From NCBI RefSeq assembly GCF_021917145.1, contig NC_061081.1:2131058-2195057 (forward strand): 64,000 bases of DNA, read 5' to 3'. A model generated the notes under the pieces. The model had not been told where the DNA came from. It saw nothing but the letters and a program-made list of their open reading frames with translations, and ran no database searches. Numbering within the stretch: the first letter of the stretch is position 1; every line of letters begins with the position of its first letter. Positions 1 to 12,200 of this stretch are shown in pieces. A program made the translations under genes and the position numbers. The DNA comes from Hypomesus transpacificus (taxonomy: Eukaryota; Chordata; Actinopteri; Osmeriformes; Osmeridae).

Positions 1-480
1 TGTCCTACCGCTGGTACCTCCAGCATCGCCCGCAGGTCGGATACATCCGGTAAGGCCGCTAGATGTGTGTGTGCCTGAGTATGTGCACGGTGTGAGTGTG
101 TGTGAGTGTGTGTGTGTGTTTGTGAGGGTCTGTGTGTGTGTGTGTGTGTGAGTGTGTGTGTGTAATCTGTGTGTAAACCTCCTCCCAGGGCTCGGTTCTA
201 TGAGGGCACAGAGCTGGTGGCCGACTCTGGGGTGACGATTGACACCACCATGAGAGGAGGACGTCTGGGAGTGTTCTGCTTCTCCCAGGAGAACATCATC
301 TGGTCCAACCTCAAGTACCGCTGCAACGGTCAGTTCCTCACTCTCCGTTCGTGCCAGAGCGAATCAGCAGTTCTGGCTACAGCACGCCTGACTCCTGACC
401 TTTCACCTTTGTCTCCTGCAGACACCATTCCTGAGGACTTTCAGGAGTTCAGCACCCAGCACGGCGTTGACGGGCTCTAA
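1..480 (+). CDS. thbs4: Thrombospondin-4 C-terminus (partial, 5' end outside window)
   Basis: The last three exons of a secreted, calcium-binding extracellular-matrix glycoprotein: 1-49, 189-328 and 422-480. All joins are phase-consistent and GT-AG. The visible 82 residues are the end of the thrombospondin C-terminal (L-lectin-like) domain. They include [35 protein letters not shown] and [14 protein letters not shown]. The N-D-T sequon straddles the last intron. The [10 protein letters not shown] ending is closest to THBS4 as I remember the family; THBS3 and COMP end differently. The protein stops at TAA 478-480 after a short variable tail. Paralogue (4a or 4b) cannot be decided. The start lies upstream of the window. 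Confidence 0.88.
61..176. repeat. Imperfect GT microsatellite in thbs4 intron
   Basis: The intron between the first two visible thbs4 exons is almost entirely (GT)n, interrupted by GAGT and TTTGT variants. It stops a few bases before the acceptor used at 188. Confidence 0.9.
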
Positions 481-2059
481 CCCGCTGGAAGAAGAGAGAG
501 AGAGACCCGAGAGAGACTAGGACTGAGAGAGACAGTCTCTCCACGTCTGTACGTGGTGTATATGGCGTGTGGTTGCGTGTGGTCATTTGTGCGAGTGTGC
601 ACAGCTTTTGTGCTTTGTTTGGTATGTTTCACCGTCACCTGTACCCCCCCTCCCACCCCACTCTGAACCCCTTTTATAAAATGTCTCAAGCTGATTTAGT
701 GTATCATACAATTACACAACAAATGGTTGGAAGGTCATTTTCACTCATTCCCTTCCATGTCTTTCAGCATTTCATACATTTTCCATTTCATGTTACTATA
801 TTTCTGCAATACCATAGTCGCCATCTACTACATGCAGTGTCAACCATTGTTTAAGCTTCCTTTCCCTTTCAAAAGCTTTTGTACTCAGAAAGTTAGCTCT
901 CTAGGGACAGGTCACGGTCTCCAGCCTAACAGGGTGGGAGGTGTGGAGACAGATGACTCTGGGCGTAGTTCTATCCATGACTAGTTTTGTTTCAACCTAA
1001 TCAGCCCCTCTCTACCACCAGCTACTGTACTATAGTTGGCTACACTCTTCGAAACTACCCCCATATAGGGGTATCTTGGAGGAAAGAAACAATGGAGTGC
1101 GAAGAAAAAATAGATTCCAGAAGAACATCCCAGTGCCTGTTGACATGAGTAGACATGAGTGTTCTCACACGTTAAGAGTTGCTGTCACGTCGATTCTCTT
1201 TTTGTGCGTGTGATGTCATCAATGAGAGAAATTAAACGTTTTCAAAGATTTGTGTGATGTTTGAGTGTATTTTGTTTCATTGTTAAGGTTCACAACTCTC
1301 TCAAGACTGTCAGCATTGTACATCAATCCCTTCTCCTTCTCTGTGGGTAGGAACCAGAAGTGATTTAGAACAATTCCATATTCTGATCCCTGATTAGCTG
1401 CCTGTGAGGAAGTCTCCTGACCAAACAGCAGGGTGGACAGGGGGAGAGGGAGGGGGGGGCAGGAGGACAGGGTGTTTGGCTATTTGGAACCAAAGGGTGC
1501 AGAGAAGGGGAGGGCAGACATTTGAGAGGAGGGATTGTGAAGAGAAGATCTATAATAAGACTGTTATGTTTGGATTGTTTGTGGGTATCTGCAAATATCT
1601 ATGCCAGGCTCTTAGATCACAGGTAAGGGGCACTCTACTGTAGAAAATACTAGATTTCAGAGAAAGGATCCATTGTTTAAGAGTTGCTAGTAATGTTGCT
1701 GTTTAGTTTCAATGTGGTTGTGTTTGTTCTGTCTCCATGTCCTTGGAGGGACTTGGGAGATCTTTGGGAGCAAGTGTTGAAAATTGTGTGTATGCAGCTC
1801 AAAAACATAATTTATATTTCACAGTACTTTACTCTACTGCATTGTTTTACTGTTTTAAACGGATCAATCAAGCTTATGTGATGAAGGGCCTCCATAATCT
1901 ATGTGTCAAGTTTTCCTAAACAACCCAGCAGCAATGGGGTCAATGCCACCCACATTCCATCAAACCCAAATCAAGTTTTCAAAGGTTGAAACCCCTTTCT
2001 TGAGGTCGACTCGGTGACATCGAGCCTAGTCTGGCCACTGTGCTCCAGCTGCCTTGCAG
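481..2059 (+). other. thbs4 3' UTR and thbs4-slc14a2 intergenic region
   Basis: No further gene is supported here. The first ~770 bases probably form the thbs4 3' UTR, with an ATTAAA signal at 1231-1236. A short GA-rich stretch follows the stop codon. Small ORFs near 1400-1900 have no recognisable protein character. A non-coding 5' exon of slc14a2 may lie in the second half, because the first recognisable slc14a2 exon begins at a splice acceptor. Confidence 0.6.
1231..1236 (+). terminator. Candidate thbs4 polyadenylation signal (ATTAAA)
   Basis: ATTAAA on the coding strand, 750 bases after the stop codon, is followed by a GT-rich stretch (TTTGTGTGATGTTTGAGTG) typical of a downstream element. 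It is the best candidate seen before slc14a2. Confidence 0.5.
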
Positions 2060-3673
2060 GACCTGGAGCCTCTGATGATCACAGCAGCCGCCCAGATGGA
2101 GCCGGGAGCGAGGGCCCCGTCTGGGAGAAAGAACACGGCCACAGACTCCAGAGCCCTCCCCAGGCTCGTCAGCCTGTTCACCGGGGACATGAGGGTCTGT
2201 GGAGACTGGATGAAAAGTAAGAAGACAACTCTTCCATCCATCCATCCATCCAGTCATCCATCAAACCAAAGAGCTCTGAAGCATGTGTCTCTCTGCCCGG
2301 CTCAGAGCAGGTTCTGGGGGTCCAGATGGTGGACTGGGTGTTCCGGGGCCTTGCCCAGGTTATGTTTGTCAACAACCCCCTCAGTGGGCTTCTGATCGCA
2401 GTGGGCCTGACTCTACAGAACCGCTGGTACGCTCTGAATGGACTGCTAGGGACCCTCCTCTCCACCACATCTGCCCTCCTGATTGGACAGAGCCGGTGAG
2501 GGTCTGCCGTGTAGCAGGTCGTGTTTCACATTCGACACATTTCACGCGTTTAGGGTTTCTCACCGTAGTGTTGACCTAAGCTGTTGGAGTGACATGTGTG
2601 GTTGGTTGCAGGGGGGCCGTGTCTGCAGGGCTGCATGGCTACAACGGGACTCTGGTGGGCATGCTGATGGCGGTCTTCTCTGCCAGCGGAGACTGGTACT
2701 GGTGGCTTCTTTTACCCAACACCTTCATGTCCATGATGTGGTAGGTGGACAGTGCATGCAGTAAACCGACCTTCACTTTGGAGTGTCGCGTAGCATGAAC
2801 AAGCGCACGCACGTACACATTCACACACACAATGGTATGCTCATCAGGCTTGTTGACATCCTTCTTCCTGTCGCCTGCATCTGATCTTGCGATTGACTTC
2901 CTGTTTATCGTGGGTTTGCTTGGCGGTGTAGCCCAGTGGTCTCCAGTGCCTTGGCCTCAGTATTCAGTAAATGGGACCTGCCCGTCTTCACTCTGCCGTT
3001 CAACATGGTGCTGTATGTACACATGGCGGCGACTGGAGCAAACCACCCGTTCTTCCCTCAGGTGGAGTCAATAACACACACACACACACACTCACACACA
3101 CACATAGCGACAAATGCTAATCTTGTTCTGATTCAAACCATGTTCCTGCTCTCCTAGGTGGTTATTCAGCCAAAGTCCCTCTCCCATGACAACACCACTA
3201 GAACTGGGCTCAGTATCTCTGAGGTATGTGTGCTTGAAGGCACCACACTGTTCATTCACACACACACACACACATATACACACACAGTATAATCCCTATG
3301 GATGGAGTCCAGAAAGAGGCTTTTCTTCCACTGAAAGCTAGGCTCATTTCCAGTTCCTACTCATGAATGACATTCTTCAAAGAATCTCTCCCAGCGGATA
3401 TTGGATTATCACTGTTACCCGCGGCGACAGCTCTGCTTGGCCCGTGACCACATCCTGTTATTACTGTTGCTAGCGGCGACAGGGTCCCTCATTGATCATT
3501 TCTTTCCCCTCGGGTTCCAGCTGGTTTTGTCTGTGCCGGTTGGCGTGGGTCAGGTGTACGGCTGCGACGGGCCCTGGACCGGAGGGCTGTTCATCCTGGC
3601 CCTGCTGGTCTCCTCTCCAACCATCTGTCTGCACGCCATACTGGGCTCTGCTGCTGGCTCACTGGCTGGTAGG

Positions 3674-3708
<35 letters not shown>

Positions 3709-6017
3709 TCGGACTGCAGTGATTGAAGTCAGACCATAAGATTGAAAGTCCGAGCATGTCTGAATGAAATAGCAGCAGGGAGAGCAGGCGGGTGGGACCA
3801 ACACTGTTTGGTTTGAATGAGGACGAGAGGGAGATAACAACGATTTGTGGAGAAAAGGTTGATTTTACACAAAGAAACAGCTAAATATGTCATAAACATT
3901 TCTACAATGACAGTAACAGCCACTCGTGTGATTTTGATATGACTATGGAAGAGAAGTGAGGTTTTGATAGGTCAGTCAGCGCTTGCCAATTACTGATGAT
4001 CAATCCCAGTGAGCCTCATCCTCCGGGACACGCCCCCCATCCTCCAGGACACGCCCCCCATCCTCCGGGACACGCCCCCCATCCTCCGGGACATCCCCCA
4101 CATGCCAAACTCTACACAATAGCTCCTCTCTTTGGAAAACGATACACTACAATGGAAACATTAAGGATATCCACTATTGTTCTTTCAAGGTTTGTTCAAC
4201 CCCCAGATTATTTGGCTGATTTCCTGTTCTTATGGTTCCCAGATGTTGACTTCCCCCCCTCCCCCCTCCTCTAGGTAGGATGTGGAGCATGGAAGCTGGG
4301 GGTTGTACTGTGGCTTCTTTATAGCTGCAACAATTTGTTCAATCGAGCTGCCATAACTTACCCCCCCGCATCTTTGTAAATATACCTGAAAGCTTTCTCA
4401 AATTAAATGTTCTACAGAGAACCATAAAGGGTTCTTTCTTTGGTTTCCCCTGTGGGAGAACCCTCTGAGAACGTTCTCCCACTAAGACCTGAAAGGAAAC
4501 AAGCCGAGCTTGTGTTCCGGTGAGAGACACCGTGGGCCGCCGTGTTAGTTGATATCATCACTGTCCAGTTGCTCCCATCCAATCATCCTCAGCGACGTTA
4601 ACAGGGCGACCTATTGAAGAAAAGGGACTGACATTGCCACTGTACCCATGGTTCTGTTTTCGCTAATCTGTTTGCGTCAGAGTGGTCACAAACCAAAACC
4701 ACACCTCCGAGATGATGTGTTTACACACTCACTAAAATCTTGCTAAATACCACCTACCTTTCCTGATTGAACCCATGTGGAACCTTTAGTTGTAGATTCT
4801 GGAGTGGAAGTCTGAGGTCCGATGTCTTGGGTTGGCTATGCAGGTCTGGCCCTGGCTGCCCCTCGTCAGGAAATTTACTCTGGCCTATGGGGGTACAACA
4901 GCACCCTGTCCTGCATCGCCATTGGAGGAATGTTCTACGCTCTCACCTGGCAAGCTCATCTATTGGCCATCACTTGTGGTACCCACCCTCCCCTCCACAC
5001 ATCTACTACTGGTGACCCATCACGTTCATAAGATTTCACGACGTCATTTGAATTCCTTTGTCTTTTTTTCAGCATTTTTTTGTGCCTACTTGGGTTCAGC
5101 TTTCGCAAACGTGGTATCCGTGGTAAGAGATTGATAATCATAAGCTTACAATCTCATTGCATCATAGGTACTACACATAGTACTACACATAGTACTGCAC
5201 TTAGTACTGCACATAGTACTGCACATAGTACTGCACATAGTACTGCACATAGTACTGCACATAGTACTACACATAGTACTGCACTTAGTACTGCACATAG
5301 TACTGCACATAGTACTGCACATAGTACTGCACTTAGTACTGCACATAGTACTGCACATAGTACTACACATAGTACTGCACATAGTACTGCACATAGTACT
5401 GCACATAGTACTACACATAGTACTGCACATAGTACTGCACATAGTACTGCACATAGTACTACACATAGTACTGCACATAGTACTGCACATAGTACTGCAC
5501 ATAGTACTGCACATAGTACTACACATAGTACTGCACATAGTACTGCACATAGTACTGCACATAGTACTACACATAGTACTGCACATAGTACTACACATAG
5601 TACTGCACTTAGTACTGCACATAGTACTACACATAGTACTGCACTTAGTACTGCACATAGTACTACACATAGTACTGCACATACTATGTCCAAATGATGA
5701 GTGTCCTGGCTTCCTGCTCCTCTACCATCTCCCCCTCCCTCCCCCAGTGGGGGTTACCAGCGTGCACCTGGCCCTTCTGCCTGTCCACCCTCACCTTCCT
5801 GCTCCTCTCCTCCGGCATCAGAGCTCTCCTCAGGCTGCCCTTGTCTGCCGTGTCCTATCCTGAGGAGAACCGCCGCTTCTACAGGAGCCTGAGAGAGTCG
5901 GAGGGGTGCGAGGAGAGCCGTCAAGATCATCGGCCGCAGAACCAGCAGAGCGTCAGTAACGAGGACACACTGATGGAGGGGGATGGAGATTGCAGACCCA
6001 ATGTTATTATCACATAG
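2060..6017 (+). CDS. slc14a2: Urea transporter (UT, SLC14A family)
   Basis: A multi-pass membrane channel for facilitated urea movement, as expressed in fish kidney and gill. Exons: 2060-2216, 2306-2495, 2612-2740, 2932-3061, 3158-3223, 3521-3668, 4844-4978, 5073-5122 and 5748-6017. They give 424 codons plus stop in one frame. Both family signatures of the LPxxTxPF type are present: LPVFTLPF (exon 4) and LPACTWPF (exon 9). Other landmarks are [13 protein letters not shown] and [11 protein letters not shown]. An N-S-T sequon occurs in exon 7. The first exon begins at an acceptor (TTGCAG, 2054-2059). The first in-frame ATG is at 2075, which would give 419 aa, but an upstream coding exon is not excluded. 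The C-terminal cytosolic tail is charged and poorly conserved. Fish appear to have a single slc14a2-like UT, hence the symbol; UT-A versus UT-B cannot be decided. Confidence 0.88.
2237..2266. repeat. CATC tetranucleotide repeat in slc14a2 intron 1
   Basis: A short run of CATC/CAGTCATC units lies between the donor at 2217 and the acceptor at 2305. No coding content. Confidence 0.85.
4015..4098. repeat. 22-bp minisatellite, about 4 copies, slc14a2 intron 6
   Basis: The unit is CATCCTCCGGGACACGCCCC plus two C. Four tandem copies differ by one or two bases and the last is degenerate. The 1.2 kb intron (3669-4843) holds nothing else recognised apart from a poly-G run near 3691-3708. Confidence 0.9.
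5170..5685. repeat. 12-bp minisatellite, 43 units, slc14a2 intron 8
   Basis: Forty-three tandem 12-mers, consensus ACTGCACATAGT, lie in the last slc14a2 intron between the exons at 5122 and 5748. Three variants occur: ACTGCACATAGT, ACTACACATAGT and ACTGCACTTAGT. Because 12 is a multiple of three, the array is open in several frames on both strands, which creates spurious ORFs of up to about 200 codons. These are not genes. See the findings for the variant order. Confidence 0.97.
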
Positions 6018-6317
6018 ATGTGGGATAGAGAGACGTGTGGGTTTGTGTGTTTGTGTTGGGGGGTAGATTGCAGAGACAAGGAACTCGTGTTTGACATTCA
6101 GGTTGTAATGGGAAAGTACCGCTTCCTGTAATTGCGGATTTATAACGTTTGCCACGCACTGTTTTTATTTGTTGAATGGTAGTGTTTCGTGTTTATCATA
6201 TTTTCTGTAACTTCTGTGTTATACAGCAGGGGGCAGCATTTGCTAAGGTCTCTGAGTCTGTGACAGTTAAAAACAATGGCCGTTCCCATTCATAATGCCT
6301 GTATAAGCGCTGGTTAA

Positions 6318-6323
6318 ATTAAA
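6318..6323 (+). terminator. Candidate slc14a2 polyadenylation signal (ATTAAA)
   Basis: ATTAAA lies 300 bases after the slc14a2 stop codon and is followed by a T-rich stretch. It is the only good candidate before the microsatellite region. Confidence 0.5.
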
Positions 6324-6916
6324 GGTATGATTTCTTTTTTGCAGAAACCATCGTTTTTGATCATTTTTCAAGGCTGTCAAGATTGGGAAACAGACACGGA
6401 AAGCTGTTTCCAGAAAGAAAACAGAGCCTTTGCGGGGTGGGATTTTTCATAATGCAGTGGCTTACAGAAGTCAGCCAGGCAGAGTGCTGAATGTGTGTGT
6501 GTGTGTGTCGTGCGGGTGTGTGTTGGGGTGGGGATTGGTGGGGGTTAGTGGGATTCATCCTGCAGAGAAAAAAAAAAACCTTCCTCCTCAGGCAGCAACA
6601 GCAACATCACCTTGCTCATGTGCACAGATTCCCATCACTGGAACGTGGAGAGGATGTTTATGAGCTAGATGCATCATCAGTCATGTCTGATGATCTGATG
6701 ATTCCGTCTAATGAGTAGACAGGAGTGTCTGTCAGGGCCTATTTGTGTGCACTGTATGTGTTTGTGGGTGTGTATGTGTGTGTCTTAGTGTGTGTTGTGT
6801 CTTAGTGTGTGTGTGGTGCGTGTATGTACACCATGGGACACATGCGCCGGACACAGTCACACTCCCGGACATGTGTGGGCGCCGGAGGAGACAAGAGGAG
6901 GGGGTGAGAGACAGGA

Positions 6917-7234
<318 letters not shown>

Positions 7235-7488
7235 AGAGACAGGGTGCGACAAGGTGTAAAAAAGGATTACTTAAAAGATATACTGAGGCAACGTTTCTTC
7301 AAAGTCTCTTCCTTATCCTCTCCCCTCTTCGTGAACTTTCAAATACGGCTGCTCCCTTGGTTCTCCCTCCATCTTTGAGACGGTGTGAATAGAATGCCCA
7401 CCAGACTCCTGCTCTCAACAGTTTCACAAGTACACGAGCGATGATGAATCAGAGATGTGGCTGTCTGGGGACACATATATCAACACAC

Positions 7489-7646
7489 ACATACACGCTA
7501 ACACACACCAGTGGAAACCCATACTCCCGCATACACGCCAACACACACGCGCGTGCCCGCGCGTGGCAACACGCGAGCACGCGCCAAAACACACGCGCGC
7601 CCGTGGCTGCCCGCACAGACACACTTGCACACGTACACACACACCA
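7489..7646. repeat. Alternating CA/CG purine-pyrimidine tract
   Basis: Clusters of ACACAC alternate with CGCGCG blocks such as CACACGCGCGTGCCCGCGCG and CACACGCGCGCCCGTGG. Alternating purine-pyrimidine runs of this kind favour Z-DNA. No coding content is supported. Confidence 0.8.
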
Positions 7647-9093
7647 TGTTACCTTTATGGACGAGGAGAGTGGGTTGAAGAGGGAGGAAGAGGGATGTGG
7701 TTGGTGTGACTTGCTGCCTTTCATTTCTCTCTGGGTGCGTGTCAGAACTCCCAGCAAGGTGATTCAGCCTGTCCCTGGACCTCCACAGTTGTCCCACAGC
7801 AGGAAGGGGGAAGGTGGCAGTGGGTTGAACTTGTGAAGGATCGCACCTACATCACTTCTGGTCTGTCATAGGTCACACTCTTTGATCAGAGGAAAGAGAT
7901 TGACATGAGATGATTGATTCTTTAGTCATTGGTATTATTAGACGTTACTTCTGACTCGTCTAGTCACAGCAGAGGGGTCGAGAATTGGAAACGCAGAAAA
8001 GGGGCGTGCGTGTGTTTAAGCGTGTGCCAACGCATGTGCATGAGAATTCCCCTTTAAATAACGACGCACTACAAAATCTCGAATCCGAGACTGCATCCAA
8101 ATGTTGTGTGGGTGTGGGTATTGTTGGGTTCTGTTTGGCACGTGAGATCTCGGTCCCTCCCTAGCTGTCACTTAACCGTCAGGACATGCCGCGATAATAA
8201 GTGTGATTATCGAGCATGTTCCTTCAGTCCCCACTCTCCACCGTGGGCTGAGACAGAACATTCGGAGAGATTCCATTTCAAGCCACTACATTCTGGAACA
8301 GTCTGTCTGCTCGCTGCACCACAGAGATTGGCTCCGTGGCTGGGTGTCTGTGTGACGCTCCGGGCTGTGCAGATTCAGACCAAATTTGTCTCCCATTTCC
8401 TGTTGGAGTGACTGGGAGATTCCACTGGTAACTCTGGCCTCCCATTGGTTGATGGGAGAATTGTGGAGGAGGAAGAAGTCCATCTATGTATGCCAACGTT
8501 CCATAATAGCACAGCGCTGTCGTTCAGTGGGCTATGCTCAGGGTCCTGTTGGGTAACCAGGCTACACAATAAGGGTGATCCTAAGGGGCCATCCGTACAC
8601 CAGGTGTAAAGAACAATCTTAACATCACGTTACATTCAGTGATCCCCACTCACTCACAAGAAACATTCAGTTCAATTCAGTCCCATTTTGTAATCAAATT
8701 TAGCAAAAAGTTATCTGACTAATGTTCTATTGGTTACAGTATTTGTTATCACAGAGCCAAATAAAATCGATCAATTAGGGTGGATTTTTAACCAAAGCTC
8801 GCACTAAGGATACGTTTCCCCCTCGGGACATATGACACCCCAGGGACTTTTTTAGTATTCTGGAAAATGTCAGTTTTTTTGTCTGTCTGGCGTTGTTTGG
8901 CTATTTTTTAAATCAGCCCCAGACATCTCGAGGATCCTCCTAGCCGTGACATTTCCTCAGCCCTGCCATTAGAATTCCGGAAACGAGTCTCAAGAAGGAG
9001 AAGGGGGCCCTTACATCCGCGTGCTCACAAAGAAGACCAATGGTTTTGCCGGAGAAACTGTGGGCTCGGTATTCCCTCCAGTGCGTAGGAAAT

Positions 9094-9172
9094 GGGCGGG
9101 CTTGGGGAAGGCTCTGTCACGCTGCGTGGGCGGTGAGTTCGTAGTAAGGCAAGTTGGCGAGGAGGTATTTAA
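9094..9172 (+). promoter_or_regulatory. Putative dnajb5 core promoter
   Basis: A GC box (GGGCGG, 9094-9099) and a TATA-like TATTTAA (9166-9172) lie 180 and 101 bases before the first ATG at 9273. That spacing would place a start site near 9195-9200. No perfect heat-shock element of alternating GAA/TTC type was found nearby. Confidence 0.45.
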
Positions 9173-9272
9173 CAGTCTGCAGATCAGCACTGAGGCAAGA
9201 GCAACGCTTGCTACAGTCAGAGCATTTCAGCACCACAGCAATTGGACAGCGACCGCATAACAAGCCGACATT

Positions 9273-12200
9273 ATGGTTCTGATCTGGACTCAGTTTGGTG
9301 TCAAAAACAAGAATGTTAACGTCAAGTGCAAGGTCCGCCCTATGCACAGGGATGACAGCTCGAATTCCACATCTTCTGGGGTGAGTTACATTATTTTTTA
9401 TAACGTTTTATACTTAGCTATTTAATTTTGCAAATGATTGTAGCCTATCTGATCTTATTTTAAGTTACCTGAAACAAAACACTCTGAAAGTTGTGTTTTC
9501 TGATACGTATGTTTCCTGGATGTCACTGGTAACAGAAAGTTGAATATTGGACTGTAATTATCAGAAAATGTTGAATATGAATTGACAATGTGCAATTAAG
9601 CTTATATGTTGTAGAGGAGATGCATTTGATAAACACAACAGAGCGAAAATGTAACTAGCTATAAAGTGAACGGTATTTTAGACAATGTACATCTGGACTT
9701 GTATTATTCATAGCTTAGCTTCATCGTTTAAAAAACAGTCGGCGTTTCTGAGCCGTTCTAGCCAATGGGGGCACTGAGCGTTTCCGATAGGAGGTACCGT
9801 CAGCATCACGAAGCATGCAAGCACATGAGTGCCCCCCTCCTCACGTTTTGAGCATTGTAAATGCACAGTACAGATATCTGCATTAGGGGGAAAGACCCCC
9901 GGAGATATGGAGCCTTAAGATGAAATAAAGAGCCTCAGCTATTGGCCGGATTTTCACGTGAGATAAGCAGCCTCCAATGCAGTGCCCGTGATTAGATGAC
10001 AAGAACGGGGATTGGGTGCATTGTGGTGAACTAATTCGTGTTCAAAGCTCTCTGTGATCAGATCTGATTGACAGCCAATTTGATCTCCAATGCAGCATTG
10101 AATTAAAGCTAAATTAAAACAAGTTTCAAATGAATGTACCTACTGGGTCAAATTCCTGAAAATAGTGACTCAGCTATAGCTGTACCCAGGCCATTATCAG
10201 AGAGGTGTTGAATGTCACAAAGTGCTGGTGGTTAGCATGCCCCTGCAGGATGCTTGTCATGCGCTCTACCATCGAACCATTAATGTCAGACTTAAGGAGT
10301 GGTTAAGACGTCAAGCACCCAGGGAGTTCAGCTCTGAACTCAGTCACATTCAGAATCCTTTCATTCAGCTCCAGCCTCTAGCCCGTGTACTGAAGTGGTC
10401 AGCTCCAGGACTTATAGAAACAGGATCAAGTGCATCCATTGGTGGGTGCGATGGAGATAGGGTTCAGGTTTTTCCCATTGAACGCTGATGACGGTTGATA
10501 TTCACTTATGCCTGAGAGCCGTTCTCCTGTGAGCTGTGCCGTTCTAACGCGTCACCCCCCCCCCTCCTCTGTTCCCGCAGGAGAGCAAGTCCGACCAGGA
10601 GGCCCCCTGCCTGTCCATCCAGCCCATGGGGAAGGATTACTACAAGGTCCTCGGCGTGTCGTCCGACTCCAACGAGGACGAGATCAAGCGGGCGTACAGG
10701 AAGATGGCCCTGAAGTTCCACCCCGACAAGAACAGCGAGGCCGACGCCGAGGACAAGTTCAAGGAGATCGCGGAAGCCTACGAGATCCTCACAGACCCCA
10801 AGAAGAGGAGCATCTACGACCAGTTCGGAGAAGAAGGTGAGAGGTGCTTCCGCAGGTCTTCTGTCTTCTAAAGACTTGACCTCTAGAGGTTGCCCTGCTG
10901 TCGCGTACAAGGGATCAGTGTAGTAACCTTGCAAAGATTCCAACCCGTGAGTCCTCAAACCATGTATCTGTTGAAGGATGTATGTGAGGAAGGAGTAAGT
11001 GGTAGCAGTCCTACATGGGTAAATATAGATGAAGTCGTGTCTCCGCTATAAACCGGGCATGGGCTCCTGGGAGGCGTGCACACATGCGCTGTAGACACAC
11101 CACCAACAGAAAAGAAAAAAAGAATTTAGCTCCAAACCTCAAAGTGCCAGATTTAAATTTAGTAAGCCCCCCCAGAAGTAGGGTGTTAATATGAATGAGT
11201 GAGGGCGGGGTTGAGAGTGGCAAGATTAAAGTCAACTTGAAGGAGGGGAGTTTCTAAAGAAGTGCTGCCATGGTAGAAAACACAAACCCAGGGAGCTCTG
11301 AACTGAAATGTCTTTTCCTCTCCTCCTCTGTGCCAGGTCTTAAGAACGGAGGCGGAATGTCCATGTCGGGTCAGACCAACTCCCCTCACTACAGTTACCA
11401 CGGCGATGCCCACGCCACCTTCTCCTCCTTCTTCCGCGGCTCCGACCACTTTGACATCTTCTTCGGGACGGACGCCGACGGCGAGGACGACCTCTTCAAC
11501 CCCTTCAGCCGCTTCACCTTCAGCCACGTGGGCGGCGGCCCGCACGGCAACGAGGGCCTGCGGCGCGGCCGCCGGCGTCTCCAGGGCCTGGCCGTCATCC
11601 AGGAGCTCCTGGTCACCCTGGAGGAGGTGTTCCACGGCTGCACCAAGAGGATGAAGATCACCAGGCGGCGGCTCAACCCCGACGGACGCAGCCTGAGGAC
11701 GGAGGACAAGGTGCTGGACGTGGTGGTGAAGAAGGGTTGGAAGGCCGGGACCAAGATCACCTTCCCCAGGGAGGGGGACGAGACCCCCAACAACACCCCT
11801 GCCGACATCACCTTCGTCCTCAAGGACAAGAAACACTCCCAGTACAAAAGAGACGGCTCCAACATCGTCTACACCGCCAAGATCACCCTCAAAGAGGTAG
11901 GAGTGTGTGCTTGTGTGCGCATCACCATCCAATGGATGATGTCTTATCTATCGGCTTCCGATTTCTCACAAAAGGCAAATAATGCGGATGTAATGCTTCG
12001 GCGGAAGTGCAGTTCACTGTCTGGCCAGAATAGCACAGCAGAGGGAACAGTGTGTTCCCTCGTTTCTCAGTCAGTCTGCCTCCCTGTCCTCTCGCCCACA
12101 CTGTCGGATCCTCACTTCCACAGCGTCCACCCACGCCTCCCTTACCTCATCAGCCCCTGCAGAGCGAGAGAGCAAGTGGCTAAATATAGCCTCGGTGTCG

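Noticed and set aside
2054-2059. Taking the first slc14a2 exon to start at a TTG initiation codon at 2054
   Set aside because: TTGCAG at 2054-2059 is a splice acceptor. Translation probably begins at ATG 2075 or in an upstream exon.
5080-5697. ORFs of ~180-205 codons on both strands (STAH and MCST repeats)
   Set aside because: They are produced by the 12-bp minisatellite, whose unit length is a multiple of three and lacks stops. The array lies in an slc14a2 intron.
10215-10275. Possible tRNA-like segment (GGTTCGATGGTAGAGCGCATG on the - strand)
   Set aside because: It resembles a tRNA D-arm region, but I could not fold a cloverleaf or find a matching T-arm, so no tRNA or SINE is claimed.
11186-11932. 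248-codon - strand ORF
   Set aside because: Antisense of dnajb5 exon 3, which has strong GC3 bias that removes stops on the opposite strand.
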